From Jannaschia seohaensis (lineage in GTDB: Bacteria > Pseudomonadota > Alphaproteobacteria > Rhodobacterales > Rhodobacteraceae): a stretch of DNA of 64,000 bases. Shown one piece after another: positions 1 to 8,672 of this stretch; within the stretch, counting starts at the first letter, position 1, and every line of letters begins with the position of its first letter. The stretch is from assembly GCF_900116765.1 (NCBI RefSeq), contig NZ_UETC01000015.1, positions 47,488 to 111,487 of the forward strand, given 5' to 3'. The translations under genes and the position numbers were made by a program. The notes under the pieces were generated by a model, which was not told the origin of the DNA, searched no databases, and saw only the letters and a list, made by a program, of their open reading frames with translations.

Positions 1-1
1 G

Positions 2-346
2 GACGACCTGTGGTTCCGCTGGCATCTGGGACTCGCGGGGGTGCCCTGCTATATCCTCAACCCCGACTACACCGCCGGCACGCTGGAGGCGGACGAGGCC
101 GGCGACAGCCTCTACCGCGTCTACAACCAGGCGGGCGGCAACGACGCAGCGGTGGCCCGGCTCGACGCGCATATGGACGCGCGCCACGGCTTCCGCCTAG
201 CGGATCTCGACCCCGAGGCGCCCCCGCGCCCGCCCCGCCCGGCCGATCCGCCGCCCGAGACCGAGGCCGACACGGCCTTCGCCCCCGAAGACAGCGACCT
301 GCCCCACCACCTGACGGGCGACATGGACCCGCCCCCCGCCCCATGA
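2..346 (+). CDS. C-terminal part of a probable glycosyltransferase-like protein (5' end outside window)
   Basis: The frame is open from the first bases and reads DDLWFRWHLGLAGVPCY before ending at a TGA at 344-346. A DDLWF/GVP block is typical of the end of the catalytic domain in polysaccharide glycosyltransferases of this bacterial group, but too little is present to assign a family. The last 35 residues are proline- and acid-rich and look like a disordered tail. A GTG at 41 could be read as a start, but the in-frame sequence upstream is coding-like, so the gene is treated as truncated by the window edge. It precedes a run of sulfotransferase and glycosyltransferase genes on the same strand, which agrees with a role in glycan assembly. 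Confidence 0.55.
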   Translation, partial: DDLWFRWHLGLAGVPCYILNPDYTAGTLEADEAGDSLYRVYNQAGGNDAAVARLDAHMDARHGFRLADLDPEAPPRPPRPADPPPETEADTAFAPEDSDLPHHLTGDMDPPPAP

Positions 347-454
347 CCCTCACCCGCATCTCCACCGCCCCTCGCCCTCTGGCCGGGACTGCTCCGGCAA
401 ACGCCCCCTCCGAAGCGGCCCCCCCGCCCGATCGACCCCTCCGGCACGCCTCCT

Positions 455-515
455 CATCTTGCCGAAAATACCTCGGGGGGAGTCGGCCCATGGCCGACGG
501 GGGGCTGGCCCCCCT
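455..515. repeat. Degenerate copy of the intergenic TATTT/GGGGGGAGTC repeat
   Basis: This stretch contains GAAAATACCTCGGGGGGAGTC followed by GGGGGGCTGGCCCCC. It is a diverged version of the unit seen much more clearly at 23148-23301 and 29541-29705. It lies between the end of the first partial gene and the first sulfotransferase gene. Confidence 0.5.
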
Positions 516-548
516 CCCCCGCCCGCCTCACGCGCCAAAGGCCCAAGC

Positions 549-1619
549 ATGAGAACCATCGTCCATTTCGGCATGTCCAAGGCCGGCTCCACCGCCCTGC
601 AGAAGGGGCTCGTCCAGGCGCGCGAGGCGCTTCTGGAGCGGGGGGTGCTCTATCCCAAGGCGCCGATCATCTCCCACAGCCACAACCTGCTCTCCGCGGG
701 GCTGGTCCCGCCGGGCGAGATCCCGCGCTTCGTGCGCCACAGCCTGGAGAAGGTCGGCGCGGGGCCGGACCTGTGCGACCGCTGGCTCGCCGCCCTGGGC
801 GAGGCGATGGCGCGGGGCGCGGCGAAGACTCTGGTGCTCTCGGCCGAGAACCTCTGGGGGCTGCGCGATGCCGAGGCCGCCGCGCGCCTGCGCGAGAGGC
901 TGGTAGGGATCGGCGCCACGCGGATCGAGGCGGTGGCCTATCTGCGCCGTCCCTCGGACTGGTATCTCTCGATGGCGGGGCAGGTGCTGGCCGCCTCCCA
1001 CCGCATCAAGCCGGCCGAGCCCGTCCCCTACCGCGCCTCGATCGAACCCATGGCCCAACACCTGGCCGACGCGAGCGCCACGCGGCTGAGGCTCTATGAC
1101 CGGACGCGCTTTCCGGGGGGCGACATCGTGGCGGATTTCCTGGAGCGCACGCTGGAGATCGGCGACCTGCCCGCGCCGGGGCGGGAGGCGAACGTGTCGC
1201 TGAGCGCCGAGGGGCTGGATCTGCTCCGCAGCTACCGCCTCCACGCCCACCCGGACGAGAATGGCCAGTTCACCCCCGACACGCGCCGCGTCATGCAGGC
1301 GCTGGAGCGGGCCGAGGCCGCCACCCCCGGCCATGCCCGCCCGCGGCTGCGCGCCGATCTGGCGGACCGGCTCGACCACGGCGCGCCCGACCTTCTGTGG
1401 CTGCGCGATGCCCATGGGCTGGTCTTCGACGGGATCGAATACGACCGGATCGAGACCGGGGACTGGCGCAAGCGCTTCGGCGCGCTGGACGAGGTCTGCC
1501 TCCTCGACCCCGCCCGGCGCGAGGCGCTGGCGCAGCGGGGCTTCCAGGAGATGGCCACCGCGCTGGAGGCCCACCGCAAGCGCCGCCGCCGCAGGAACAA
1601 GGCGAAGGGCCAGGGCTGA
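549..1619 (+). CDS. Sulfotransferase-like protein
   Basis: A 356-residue protein. The N-terminus reads VHFGMSKAGSTAL (residues 5-17), which fits the 5'-phosphosulfate loop of PAPS-dependent sulfotransferases, with Lys11 as the expected catalytic lysine. LRRPSDWYLSM (about 132-142) fits the 3'-phosphate-binding segment with its Arg and Ser. The predicted reaction is transfer of sulfate from PAPS to a sugar hydroxyl in the cytoplasm. The ATG at 549 was chosen because the P-loop strand begins three residues later, as in its paralogues here; the open frame runs further upstream only through a repeat. The C-terminus is a very basic tail (KRRRRRNKAK). It is the first of at least six separate sulfotransferases in this window. 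The acceptor sugar cannot be told from sequence. Confidence 0.8.
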   Translation: MRTIVHFGMSKAGSTALQKGLVQAREALLERGVLYPKAPIISHSHNLLSAGLVPPGEIPRFVRHSLEKVGAGPDLCDRWLAALGEAMARGAAKTLVLSAENLWGLRDAEAAARLRERLVGIGATRIEAVAYLRRPSDWYLSMAGQVLAASHRIKPAEPVPYRASIEPMAQHLADASATRLRLYDRTRFPGGDIVADFLERTLEIGDLPAPGREANVSLSAEGLDLLRSYRLHAHPDENGQFTPDTRRVMQALERAEAATPGHARPRLRADLADRLDHGAPDLLWLRDAHGLVFDGIEYDRIETGDWRKRFGALDEVCLLDPARREALAQRGFQEMATALEAHRKRRRRRNKAKGQG

Positions 1620-1702
1620 GCCCGGCCCGTTTGCCCCCGCCGGATCGCGGTGCTAAGAGCGCCGAAACCCCTTTCCGCCTGTGCTTGACGACAGGGCGGG
1701 AC

Positions 1703-1748
1703 CGGGGGCCAGCCCCCGGACCCCCGGGATATTTGGACAGGGAAGAAG
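1703..1748. repeat. Intergenic repeat unit with GC hairpin
   Basis: A CGGGGGC-CA-GCCCCCG hairpin (1703-1718) is followed by GGATATTTGGACAGGGAAGAAG (from 1727). The same 22-base unit recurs at about 7.6, 11.9, 21.4, 23.2 and 29.6 kb, always in gene-free sequence. It lies between two sulfotransferase genes and could end the first transcript. Confidence 0.65.
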
Positions 1749-1831
1749 AGGGCGAAGTTGGCGATCGCGGTGACGTCTTGCGATCGGAGCGCGCGCCTCG
1801 CTGGGGCGCCAGACCTCCGGGTGTCCGGCTC

Positions 1832-2842
1832 ATGAGCCGCCTCGTCCTGCATATCGGCACCCATAAGACCGCCACCACTTCGGTGCAGAAATTCCTGCGC
1901 CGCAACGATGCCGCCCTGTCGAAGCGCGGGCTGTGGTATCCCGATTACCGGCTGATCGGGCGGTCCTCGCATTACGCGCATCTCGGCGTGGTCAACGCGC
2001 TTTCGGGGCGGGACCGCAAGACCACGCCCGAGGACGCGCGCCGCTTCTTCGAGACGGTGCGGGAGAAGGCCGCCACCCGGCCGCTGACCGTCATCAGCGC
2101 AGAATCCTTCTGGCGCCATGTCGACCTGCCCCCCGAAGCCGAGACACCCGTCGAGCCCGGCGCCTATTGGGCCGCGCGGCGCAGCTATATCGCAAAGCTG
2201 CGCGATCTGGTCGGCCCGGCCCGGATCGTCGTCACCCTGCGCCGCCAGGACCAGTACGCCGCCTCGCTCTATCAGGAGCACGTCAAGGCGACGCGCTACG
2301 CGGGCGATTTCGCCGCCTTCCGGGCCGAGCATTGGTGGCATTTCGACTATCTGGCGCAGATCCGCGCCTGGGCGGAGGTTTTTCCCGACCCGCTGGTGCT
2401 GCGCTTCGAGGATCTGCGGGCGGGGGGCGACGTGGCCGGCGCCTTCTGCGCCGCCTTGGGCGTGGACGCGGGCGGGCTGGAGCGGCCCGAGCGGATGAAC
2501 GAGGCGCTCTTGCCCGATCTGGTGGTGGTCAAGCGCGGGCTGGCCACTGTCGACGTCTCGCGCGGCACCCTCAGGGATCGGATCGAGGCGCTGGAGGCGG
2601 CCGTGGAGCCGGAGGTGCGCGCGGTGCTGGCGCGGCGCAGCCTCTGGGCCTCGGCCTCCGAGGCGGACGCCTTCCGCGAAGGCTTCGCGGCGGATAACGC
2701 GACGCTGTCCTCGGAATTCCTGGACGGCGCGCCGCTCTTCGACGCCGCGCCCGCCGACCCGGAGCTGATCTATGGCGACGCGCTGCATCCCGAGATGCTG
2801 AACTGGCTGAGCCGCCGCGCCCGGCCGGGGGGCGCCCCATGA
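1832..2842 (+). CDS. Sulfotransferase-like protein
   Basis: A 336-residue protein starting at the ATG at 1832. LHIGTHKTATTSVQKF (6-21) is a clear PAPS 5'-phosphosulfate loop. TLRRQDQYAASLY (about 135-147) is the 3'-phosphate segment. The open frame extends about 435 bases upstream, but only across the intergenic repeat and the end of the previous gene, so that extension is rejected. The stop overlaps the start of the next glycosyltransferase gene by four bases (ATGA), indicating translational coupling. This suggests that sulfation and chain building are co-expressed. The HIGTHKTATTS type is common in roseobacter polysaccharide loci. The acceptor is unknown. Confidence 0.82.
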   Translation: MSRLVLHIGTHKTATTSVQKFLRRNDAALSKRGLWYPDYRLIGRSSHYAHLGVVNALSGRDRKTTPEDARRFFETVREKAATRPLTVISAESFWRHVDLPPEAETPVEPGAYWAARRSYIAKLRDLVGPARIVVTLRRQDQYAASLYQEHVKATRYAGDFAAFRAEHWWHFDYLAQIRAWAEVFPDPLVLRFEDLRAGGDVAGAFCAALGVDAGGLERPERMNEALLPDLVVVKRGLATVDVSRGTLRDRIEALEAAVEPEVRAVLARRSLWASASEADAFREGFAADNATLSSEFLDGAPLFDAAPADPELIYGDALHPEMLNWLSRRARPGGAP

Positions 2843-5277
2843 TCGTCTATCTGCGCCGCCTCGAAGGGCTGTTCCAACGCTTCGACCGGGCCCGGCCTGG
2901 GATCCCCGCGCTGAACGCGCGCGCACGCTTGCAGGGCGCCGATGGCCGCGACGTGGCCCGGCTGGAGCGCGCCCTGCACGAGCGCCGCCGCCTGGCGGTC
3001 TCGGGCCAGAGCGAGGCGCCCTGGGTGGAGCTGCGCGTGGGCGAGCGCCGCACCCGGATCGAGCGGCCCGCCGGCGCCCTGGGCCCCGTCCCCTTCGCCC
3101 TGGCGCTGCCGCTGGAGGACGGAGAGGCGCCCGAGGCGGCCGTCTCCGCGGGCGGCGCGCCGGTGCGCCTGCGCTTTCCGCCGCGCTGGCGGGTGCAAAC
3201 GATGCGGGGCGCGGATTTCGCCTGGCGGATGCTGCGGCTGGTCCCGGCGCTGGTGGGCTGGGCGCTCACCCACGACCCGCGCCATCGCGGCACGGTCAAG
3301 CGGATGCTGGACCTGGAGGGGGGCGACCGCTTCGGGCCGCTGCCCCACGATCTCTTCGCGCCCGCGCCGCCCGACGCGGACCTGCCGCCGCCCACGGTGA
3401 TCCTGCCCGCCCATGACGGGCACGACCTGCTGGTGGCCTGCCTCGACCGGCTCGCCCGCCATACGACGGGCCCCTGGCGCCTGATCGCGGTGGAGGATCG
3501 CTCCACCGATCCGCGCATCCGCCCGCTGCTCGAGGCGCGCCTGCCCGAGCTGGGCGCGGCCGAGACCCATCTGATCGCGCCCGCCGAAAACCTGGGCTTC
3601 GTCGGCGCCGTCAACGCCGCGCTGGAGGCGCGGGAGGCGAAGGGTTGGGACGGGCCCGTGATCCTGCTCAACTCGGACGCGCTGGTGCCCCGGGACTGGC
3701 TGCCGCGGCTGCTGGCGCCGCTGGCCGACCCCTCCGTCGCCTCGGTCACGCCGCTCTCCAACGATGCGGAGATCACGACCGTCCCCACCATCTGCATGCG
3801 CCACGACCTGCCGCCGGGGGCGGTGGACCGGATCGACGCAGCCCTGGCCGCGCTTGGCCCCGCCACCGCCGAGATGCCGACCGGCGTGGGCTTCTGCATG
3901 GCGCTGTCCGGGGCGCATCTGGCGCAAGTCCCCCGGCTCGACCCGGCCTTCGGGCCGGGCTACGGCGAGGAGGTGGATTGGTGCCAGAAGGTGCGCGCCC
4001 TGGGGGGCCGCCATCTGGGGCTCGGGCGGCTCTTCGTGGAGCATGCGGGCGGCGTGAGCTTCGGCTCCGAGACCAAGCGCCGCCTGATCCAGCGCAACCA
4101 CCGCACCATCGTCGCCCGCTACCCGGCCTATGAGGGCGAGGTGAACGTCTTTCTGGAGGACGACCCGCTGCGCGGCCCCCGCCTGGCGGGCGCGCTGGCC
4201 TGGGCGGGGGCCGTCGCCCCCGAGGGCGTGCCGGTCTATCTCGCCCATTGGCTGGGCGGCGGCGCGGAGATCTGGCTGCAACGGCGCATCGCCCGCGACC
4301 TGGGCCGCGGCCGCCCCTCGGCGGTGATCCGCGTCGGCGGCACCGCCCGCTGGCAGGTCGAGCTGCACGCCCCCACCGGCGTGACCGGCGCCACCACCGA
4401 GGATGCGGGCACCGTCGCGGCGCTCCTGGCGCTGCTGCCCCGGCGCGACCTCGTCTACCATTGCGGCGTGGGCGACCCGGAGCCCCTGGAGATCCCCGAC
4501 CTGCTGCTGCGCCTGCGCCAGCCCGGCGACGGGCTGCGGGTGCTGATGCATGACTGGTTCCCGGTCTCGCCCTCCTACACGCTGCTGGATGCCTCCGGGC
4601 GCTATCGCGGCCCGGTGGGGGCCGGCGACGACGACCCCGCCCACCGGGCGGGCCGCGCGGCGCTGGCCGAGTGGCAGGCCGCCTGGGGCCGGCTGATGGA
4701 GGCGGCGGACACGGTGATCCTGTTCTCCGAGGCGGGCCGTCCGATCCTGGAACGGGCCTTTCCGGGGCTCGACCCGGCCCGCGTCCAGGTCCGCCCCCAC
4801 GCCCTGCCCGACCCGGAGACCTTCCGCGTGCTCGACCCGCCCCGCGCCGCCACGCCCGAGGCCGCCGTGCTGGGCGTGCTGGGCAACGTCAACCACCACA
4901 AGGGCGCCGACGTGCTGGACGCGCTGTCGGCCGAGGGCGCGCGCATCGTCGTGCTGGGCGAGGTCGACCCCGCCCGCCCGCTGCGCCGCGCGATCACCGT
5001 CCATGGCGGCTATGCCCCGTCCGAGATCCCCGCCCTGGTGCGCCGCCACGGCATCACCCATTGGATCGTGCCGTCGATCTGGCCCGAGACCTTCTCCTTC
5101 GTGACCCATGAGGCGCTGGCGACCGGGCTGCCGGTGCTGGGCTTCGACATCGGCGCGCAAGGATGGGCCCTGCGCGCGGCTCAAAACGGCCACCCCGTCC
5201 CCTTCGGCGAGGACCCGGCGCGCGACTTGCGCGCGGCCCTGGCCCAGCTCCAGGAGGTGCCCGCATGCGCCGGCTGA
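2839..5277 (+). CDS. Two-domain glycosyltransferase (GT2-like plus GT4-like)
   Basis: An 812-residue protein, far longer than a single glycosyltransferase. After a 180-residue N-terminal stem, TVILPAHDGHDLL (about 186-198), IAVEDRS (217-222) and LLNSDALVPRDW (277-288) mark a GT-A (family 2) domain with its acidic metal-binding motif. The C-terminal third carries VLGVLGNVNHHKGADVLD and SIWPETFSFVTHEALATGLP, which fit a GT-B (family 4) nucleotide-sugar-binding half. Two linkages could therefore be made by one polypeptide in the cytoplasm. It overlaps the preceding sulfotransferase gene by 4 bases and the following one by 13. Donor and acceptor sugars are not predictable from the sequence. Confidence 0.8.
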   Translation: MIVYLRRLEGLFQRFDRARPGIPALNARARLQGADGRDVARLERALHERRRLAVSGQSEAPWVELRVGERRTRIERPAGALGPVPFALALPLEDGEAPEAAVSAGGAPVRLRFPPRWRVQTMRGADFAWRMLRLVPALVGWALTHDPRHRGTVKRMLDLEGGDRFGPLPHDLFAPAPPDADLPPPTVILPAHDGHDLLVACLDRLARHTTGPWRLIAVEDRSTDPRIRPLLEARLPELGAAETHLIAPAENLGFVGAVNAALEAREAKGWDGPVILLNSDALVPRDWLPRLLAPLADPSVASVTPLSNDAEITTVPTICMRHDLPPGAVDRIDAALAALGPATAEMPTGVGFCMALSGAHLAQVPRLDPAFGPGYGEEVDWCQKVRALGGRHLGLGRLFVEHAGGVSFGSETKRRLIQRNHRTIVARYPAYEGEVNVFLEDDPLRGPRLAGALAWAGAVAPEGVPVYLAHWLGGGAEIWLQRRIARDLGRGRPSAVIRVGGTARWQVELHAPTGVTGATTEDAGTVAALLALLPRRDLVYHCGVGDPEPLEIPDLLLRLRQPGDGLRVLMHDWFPVSPSYTLLDASGRYRGPVGAGDDDPAHRAGRAALAEWQAAWGRLMEAADTVILFSEAGRPILERAFPGLDPARVQVRPHALPDPETFRVLDPPRAATPEAAVLGVLGNVNHHKGADVLDALSAEGARIVVLGEVDPARPLRRAITVHGGYAPSEIPALVRRHGITHWIVPSIWPETFSFVTHEALATGLPVLGFDIGAQGWALRAAQNGHPVPFGEDPARDLRAALAQLQEVPACAG

Positions 5278-6146
5278 TCCCCGCCCGCCTGCGCCGCCGC
5301 GGGCCGTCCTTTCCCGCCGCCCCGGCACCGAACCTGGACCGGCTCGCGGCGGATCTGGCGCGGCCGCCCGCGCCCTTGGGCTGGGTGCTCTACTTCACGC
5401 CGCGCTCAGGGGCGAGCTGGCTCTGCGATCTGGCGACGCGCTCGGGGCTCCTGGGCCAGCCGGATCAGAGCTTTTCGCCCGGGACCATGGCGCGGGCGGC
5501 GGCGCGCTATAACGCGCGGAGCTTGGACGAATATTGCGCGCTGCTGCCGCGCCGCCAGGCCAGGGGCAAGGTCTGGGGCCTCGCCGTCAGCCATCCGCAG
5601 ATCCGCTCCGCCTTCCCCTCCGAGCGGGCCTTCCTCAAGCGCTTCGGCCAGCTGCCCGCGCTTTGGCTGGTGCGGCGGGACATCGTGGCGCAGGCCGTGT
5701 CGCTGGCCAAGATGCGCGCCACCGGGCTGGCCCATGCGCCCTATGCCGACGCCGCCGCCCAGAAGGCTGCCGATGACGCCTTCGCCTATGATGCCGCCGC
5801 GATCGGCGCCGAGATGGCGCGGCTGCGCGGCTTCGAGGTGGCGACCGAGGCGATGTTCGCCCGGGCCGGGATCGACCCGCTGCGCATGAGCTACGAAGAG
5901 AACGTCGTCCATCCCCGCCCCCACCTGATCAAGCTGATCGGGACCCATGCGGGGCGGGCCGCCACCCGCCCCCCCGCGCTGGAGCCGGGGCCCCATACCC
6001 GCCTCGCCACCGCACGGAGCCACGCCTACGCCGCCCGCTTCCGCGCCGAAGAAGCCGCGCAGGTGGCCGAGATCGAGGCCGCCCGCGCGCCCCTGATCGA
6101 GGCCATCCGGCCCTATGGGCCACGCAACGCCCCCGCCATTCTGTAA
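5265..6146 (+). CDS. Stf0-like sulfotransferase
   Basis: A 293-residue protein. YFTPRSGASWLCDLATRSG (43-61) followed by GQPDQSF (64-70) matches the Stf0 arrangement, in which the PAPS loop has Arg-Ser in place of the usual Lys and is followed by a G-x-P-x-x-x-F block. WLVRRDIVAQAVSLAKM is the probable 3'-phosphate region. Stf0 enzymes sulfate sugar residues such as trehalose. The ATG at 5265 lies seven bases after an AGGAGG (5252-5257) inside the end of the upstream gene, which fixes the start. It uses a different sulfotransferase subfamily from its two upstream neighbours, so it probably modifies a different position or sugar. Confidence 0.8.
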   Translation: MRRLIPARLRRRGPSFPAAPAPNLDRLAADLARPPAPLGWVLYFTPRSGASWLCDLATRSGLLGQPDQSFSPGTMARAAARYNARSLDEYCALLPRRQARGKVWGLAVSHPQIRSAFPSERAFLKRFGQLPALWLVRRDIVAQAVSLAKMRATGLAHAPYADAAAQKAADDAFAYDAAAIGAEMARLRGFEVATEAMFARAGIDPLRMSYEENVVHPRPHLIKLIGTHAGRAATRPPALEPGPHTRLATARSHAYAARFRAEEAAQVAEIEAARAPLIEAIRPYGPRNAPAIL

Positions 6147-6162
6147 CCCAAGAGAGGCTCCC

Positions 6163-7527
6163 ATGCCCCCCCTCACCTGCTTCAAGGCCTATGACATCCG
6201 CGGCCGCCTGGGCACCGATCTGGATGCGGGCATCGCCGCCCGCGTGGGCGCGGCCACGGCGCAGGCGCTCGGAGCCCGCCGCGTGGTGCTGGGCCGCGAC
6301 ATCCGCGCCTCCTCCGAGGAACTGGCCGCCGCCGTCGCCCAGGGCCTGATGGCAGAGGGGGCCGAGGTGCTGGATCTGGGCCTCTGCGGCACCGAGGAGG
6401 TCTATTTCGGCACCGACCACCTGAGGGCCGATGCGGGCATCTGCGTCACCGCCTCGCACAATCCGATGGACTATAACGGCATGAAGCTGGTGAAGGCGGG
6501 ATCGGCCCCGCTCACCCCCGCCGAACTCCAGCAGATCAAGGAGACCGCCGAGGGGATCGAAGGGATCGGCGCCCCCACCGGCAGCACCCGCGACGTCTCG
6601 GACACCCGAGCGGCCTATGTCGAGCGCGTCCTCTCCTTCGTCGACGTGGCCGCGCTGCGCCCGCTCAAGGTGCTGGTGAACGCGGGGAACGGCGCGGCGG
6701 GGCCGACCTTCGACGCCATCGCCGAGGCGCTGCTGGCCCGCGGCGCGCCGCTCGACTTCGTGCGCATGCATCACACGCCGGACGGGAGCTTCCCGAACGG
6801 CATCCCCAACCCGCTCCTGCCCGAGAACCAGCCGCCCACGACCGAGGCGGTGCGCGCCCATAGCGCCGATCTGGGGATCGCCTGGGACGGGGATTTCGAC
6901 CGCTGCTTTCTCTTCGACCACGAGGGCGGCTTCGTCGATGGCGAATACGTGGTGGGCCTGCTGGCCGAGGCGTTCCTGGCGCGCGAGCCCGGCGCGGGCA
7001 TCGTCCACGACCCCCGCGTCGTCTGGAACACCCAGGACATCGTGGCGCGCGACGGCGGCCGGGCGATCCAGTCCAAGACCGGCCACGCCTTCGTCAAGGC
7101 GGTGATGCGCGAGAGCGGCGCGGTCTATGGCGGCGAGATGTCGGCGCATCACTATTTCCGCGACTTCATGGCCTGCGACAGCGGCATGATCCCGATGGTG
7201 CTGGTCTTGGACCTGCTCGGCCGCAAGGGCGTCTCCCTGGCCGAGCTGGTGGCCGCGCGCCGCGCGGCCTTCCCGTCCTCGGGCGAGATCAACAACCGAG
7301 TCGACGACGTCCCCGCCGCCATCGCCGCGGTCGAAGCCGCCTTGGCGGGCGAGGCCATGTCGCGCGACGACACCGACGGTCTGTCGCTGGCCTTCGCGGA
7401 CTGGCGGCTGAACCTGCGCGCGTCCAACACGGAGCCGCTCCTGCGCCTCAATGTCGAGGCCAAGGGCCGGCCCGACCTGGTCGCGGCGGGCGTCGAGCGG
7501 GTCGAGACGCTGATCGGCGTGCGCTGA
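6163..7527 (+). CDS. manB: Phosphomannomutase / phosphoglucomutase
   Basis: A 454-residue alpha-D-phosphohexomutase. TASHNPMDYNGMK (97-109) holds the active-site phosphoserine (Ser98), GLCGTEEVYF precedes it, AWDGDFDRC (about 243-251) binds the metal, and LRASNTEPLLRLNVEA near the C-terminus binds the substrate phosphate. It interconverts mannose-6-P and mannose-1-P, possibly also the glucose phosphates, in the cytoplasm. The product would feed ManC (48342-49784) to make GDP-mannose. The two genes of this two-step pathway are 41 kb apart. The ATG at 6163 follows AAGAGAGGCTCCC, and the gene follows the Stf0 gene by 16 bases, so it may share its transcript. Confidence 0.92.
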   Translation: MPPLTCFKAYDIRGRLGTDLDAGIAARVGAATAQALGARRVVLGRDIRASSEELAAAVAQGLMAEGAEVLDLGLCGTEEVYFGTDHLRADAGICVTASHNPMDYNGMKLVKAGSAPLTPAELQQIKETAEGIEGIGAPTGSTRDVSDTRAAYVERVLSFVDVAALRPLKVLVNAGNGAAGPTFDAIAEALLARGAPLDFVRMHHTPDGSFPNGIPNPLLPENQPPTTEAVRAHSADLGIAWDGDFDRCFLFDHEGGFVDGEYVVGLLAEAFLAREPGAGIVHDPRVVWNTQDIVARDGGRAIQSKTGHAFVKAVMRESGAVYGGEMSAHHYFRDFMACDSGMIPMVLVLDLLGRKGVSLAELVAARRAAFPSSGEINNRVDDVPAAIAAVEAALAGEAMSRDDTDGLSLAFADWRLNLRASNTEPLLRLNVEAKGRPDLVAAGVERVETLIGVR

Positions 7528-7544
7528 ACCGAGATGTCGGACTG

Positions 7545-7640
7545 GGGCTCTGCCCCAGACCCCGGAGTATTTTCAGCCAGAAGAAAAAGACCCGTCTTTC
7601 TTCCCTGTATAAATATCCCCGCCGGAGGCGCACGCCGCCC
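7545..7640. repeat. Paired inverted intergenic repeat units between convergent genes
   Basis: A GGGGCTCTGCCCCAG hairpin is followed by GGAGTATTTTCAGCCAGAAGAA (from 7564) and then, inverted, by CTTTCTTCCCTGTATAAATATCC (7596-7618) and GCCGGAGGCGC. The two halves are variants of one unit facing each other. It separates the ends of manB (+) and a glycosyltransferase gene (-), so a bidirectional terminator role is plausible. Confidence 0.65.
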
Positions 7641-7655
7641 CCGGGCGATCCCGTC

Positions 7656-8588
7656 TCAAGTATCGCGGAGCCGCCCCGTCGCCGCCAGCGCCCTGAGCAC
7701 CGCATCCCCGACCGGACCCTGCCGCCGCACCCCCGCCCGGCGCAGATCGGCGAAGCGGCCCTGCCCCGCGCGCCAGGCGCGGAAGCGGGCGGCGAGATCC
7801 CGCGCCTCGGGGGTGAGCCGGTCCGCCAGTGGCTCCAGCGCCTCCAGGTTGCCCGCGATCCAGTCGCCATAGCGCCCGTCCCCGATCATCCGAAGCCGCC
7901 CGCCCGCGCGGCGCATCCCGTCCGAGGCGCCCATCGCGTTCGACGCGTGCTGCCGGTAGAGCAGCCCCGGCCGGTCGTCATGGACAAGCCGCGCGCCGAG
8001 CCCCGCGGCCAGCAGGTAGATCCACCAATCGTGATGGGCCACGCCCCGCCCGCCCCGCGCCGCGCGCGCCACCGGCGCCGTCTCGGCCAGGATCCGCGCC
8101 AGATCGGGCGCGATCACCATGGTGTTGCCCGCCATCACGTTCTGCACCAGCGCATTGCCGAAGCTGAGCCCCCGCGGGTGGCGGCGCGACTCGCGCAAGG
8201 GCGTGCCCGCGTCGTCGATCAGCACCGTGCGGCTGGAATAGACCGCCGGACCCTCGCCCAGCATCTCCAGCGCGCGCGTCAGCCGGTCGGGCAGCCAGAT
8301 ATCGTCCTGGTCCGAGAGCGCCAGATACGCGCCATCGGCCCCCGCCGCCGCGATCAGCGACAGGAAATTGGCCGCCGCCCCCTGGCGCGGCCCCTCCAGC
8401 AGCCGGACCTCGCGCCCCGGATGGGCGTCCGCAAAAGCCCGAAGCCGGTCCCTCGTGCCGTCCGTCGACCCGTCATCGGAGGCCCAGAGCGACCAATCCC
8501 CGTGATCCAGCGCCAGAAGCGAGGCCAGCTGCGCTTCGAGATGCCGCGCGCCCTCGTAAGTCGCCATCAGGATGCGGACATGTGCCAT
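7656..8588 (-). CDS. Family 2 glycosyltransferase, rhamnosyltransferase-like
   Basis: A 310-residue GT-A fold enzyme. RILMATYEGARHLEAQLAS (5-23) is the nucleotide-binding start, WASDDGSTDGT the first acidic motif, and LSDQDDIWLPDRL the metal-binding and acceptor motif. The SDQDDIW variant is common in putative rhamnosyltransferases of O-antigen loci, and dTDP-rhamnose genes are present at 31-35.6 kb. It faces away from the kpsE-like gene across an 84-base divergent region. It has no membrane segment, so it would act at the cytoplasmic face of the membrane. The rhamnose assignment is inference. Confidence 0.8.
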   Translation of the reverse strand: MAHVRILMATYEGARHLEAQLASLLALDHGDWSLWASDDGSTDGTRDRLRAFADAHPGREVRLLEGPRQGAAANFLSLIAAAGADGAYLALSDQDDIWLPDRLTRALEMLGEGPAVYSSRTVLIDDAGTPLRESRRHPRGLSFGNALVQNVMAGNTMVIAPDLARILAETAPVARAARGGRGVAHHDWWIYLLAAGLGARLVHDDRPGLLYRQHASNAMGASDGMRRAGGRLRMIGDGRYGDWIAGNLEALEPLADRLTPEARDLAARFRAWRAGQGRFADLRRAGVRRQGPVGDAVLRALAATGRLRDT

Positions 8589-8672
8589 GGCGCCCCCCGC
8601 TGGCCTTTGCGCCGCCCCCTATGGTATCTGCCGCGCAAGAACGCAATCGCGCGCCCCGTCCCACGGTTTCCC

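Noticed and set aside
2770..5328. An 852-codon open frame on the minus strand
   Set aside because: Antisense to the two-domain glycosyltransferase at 2839-5277, which has clear GT motifs and overlapping starts with its neighbours.
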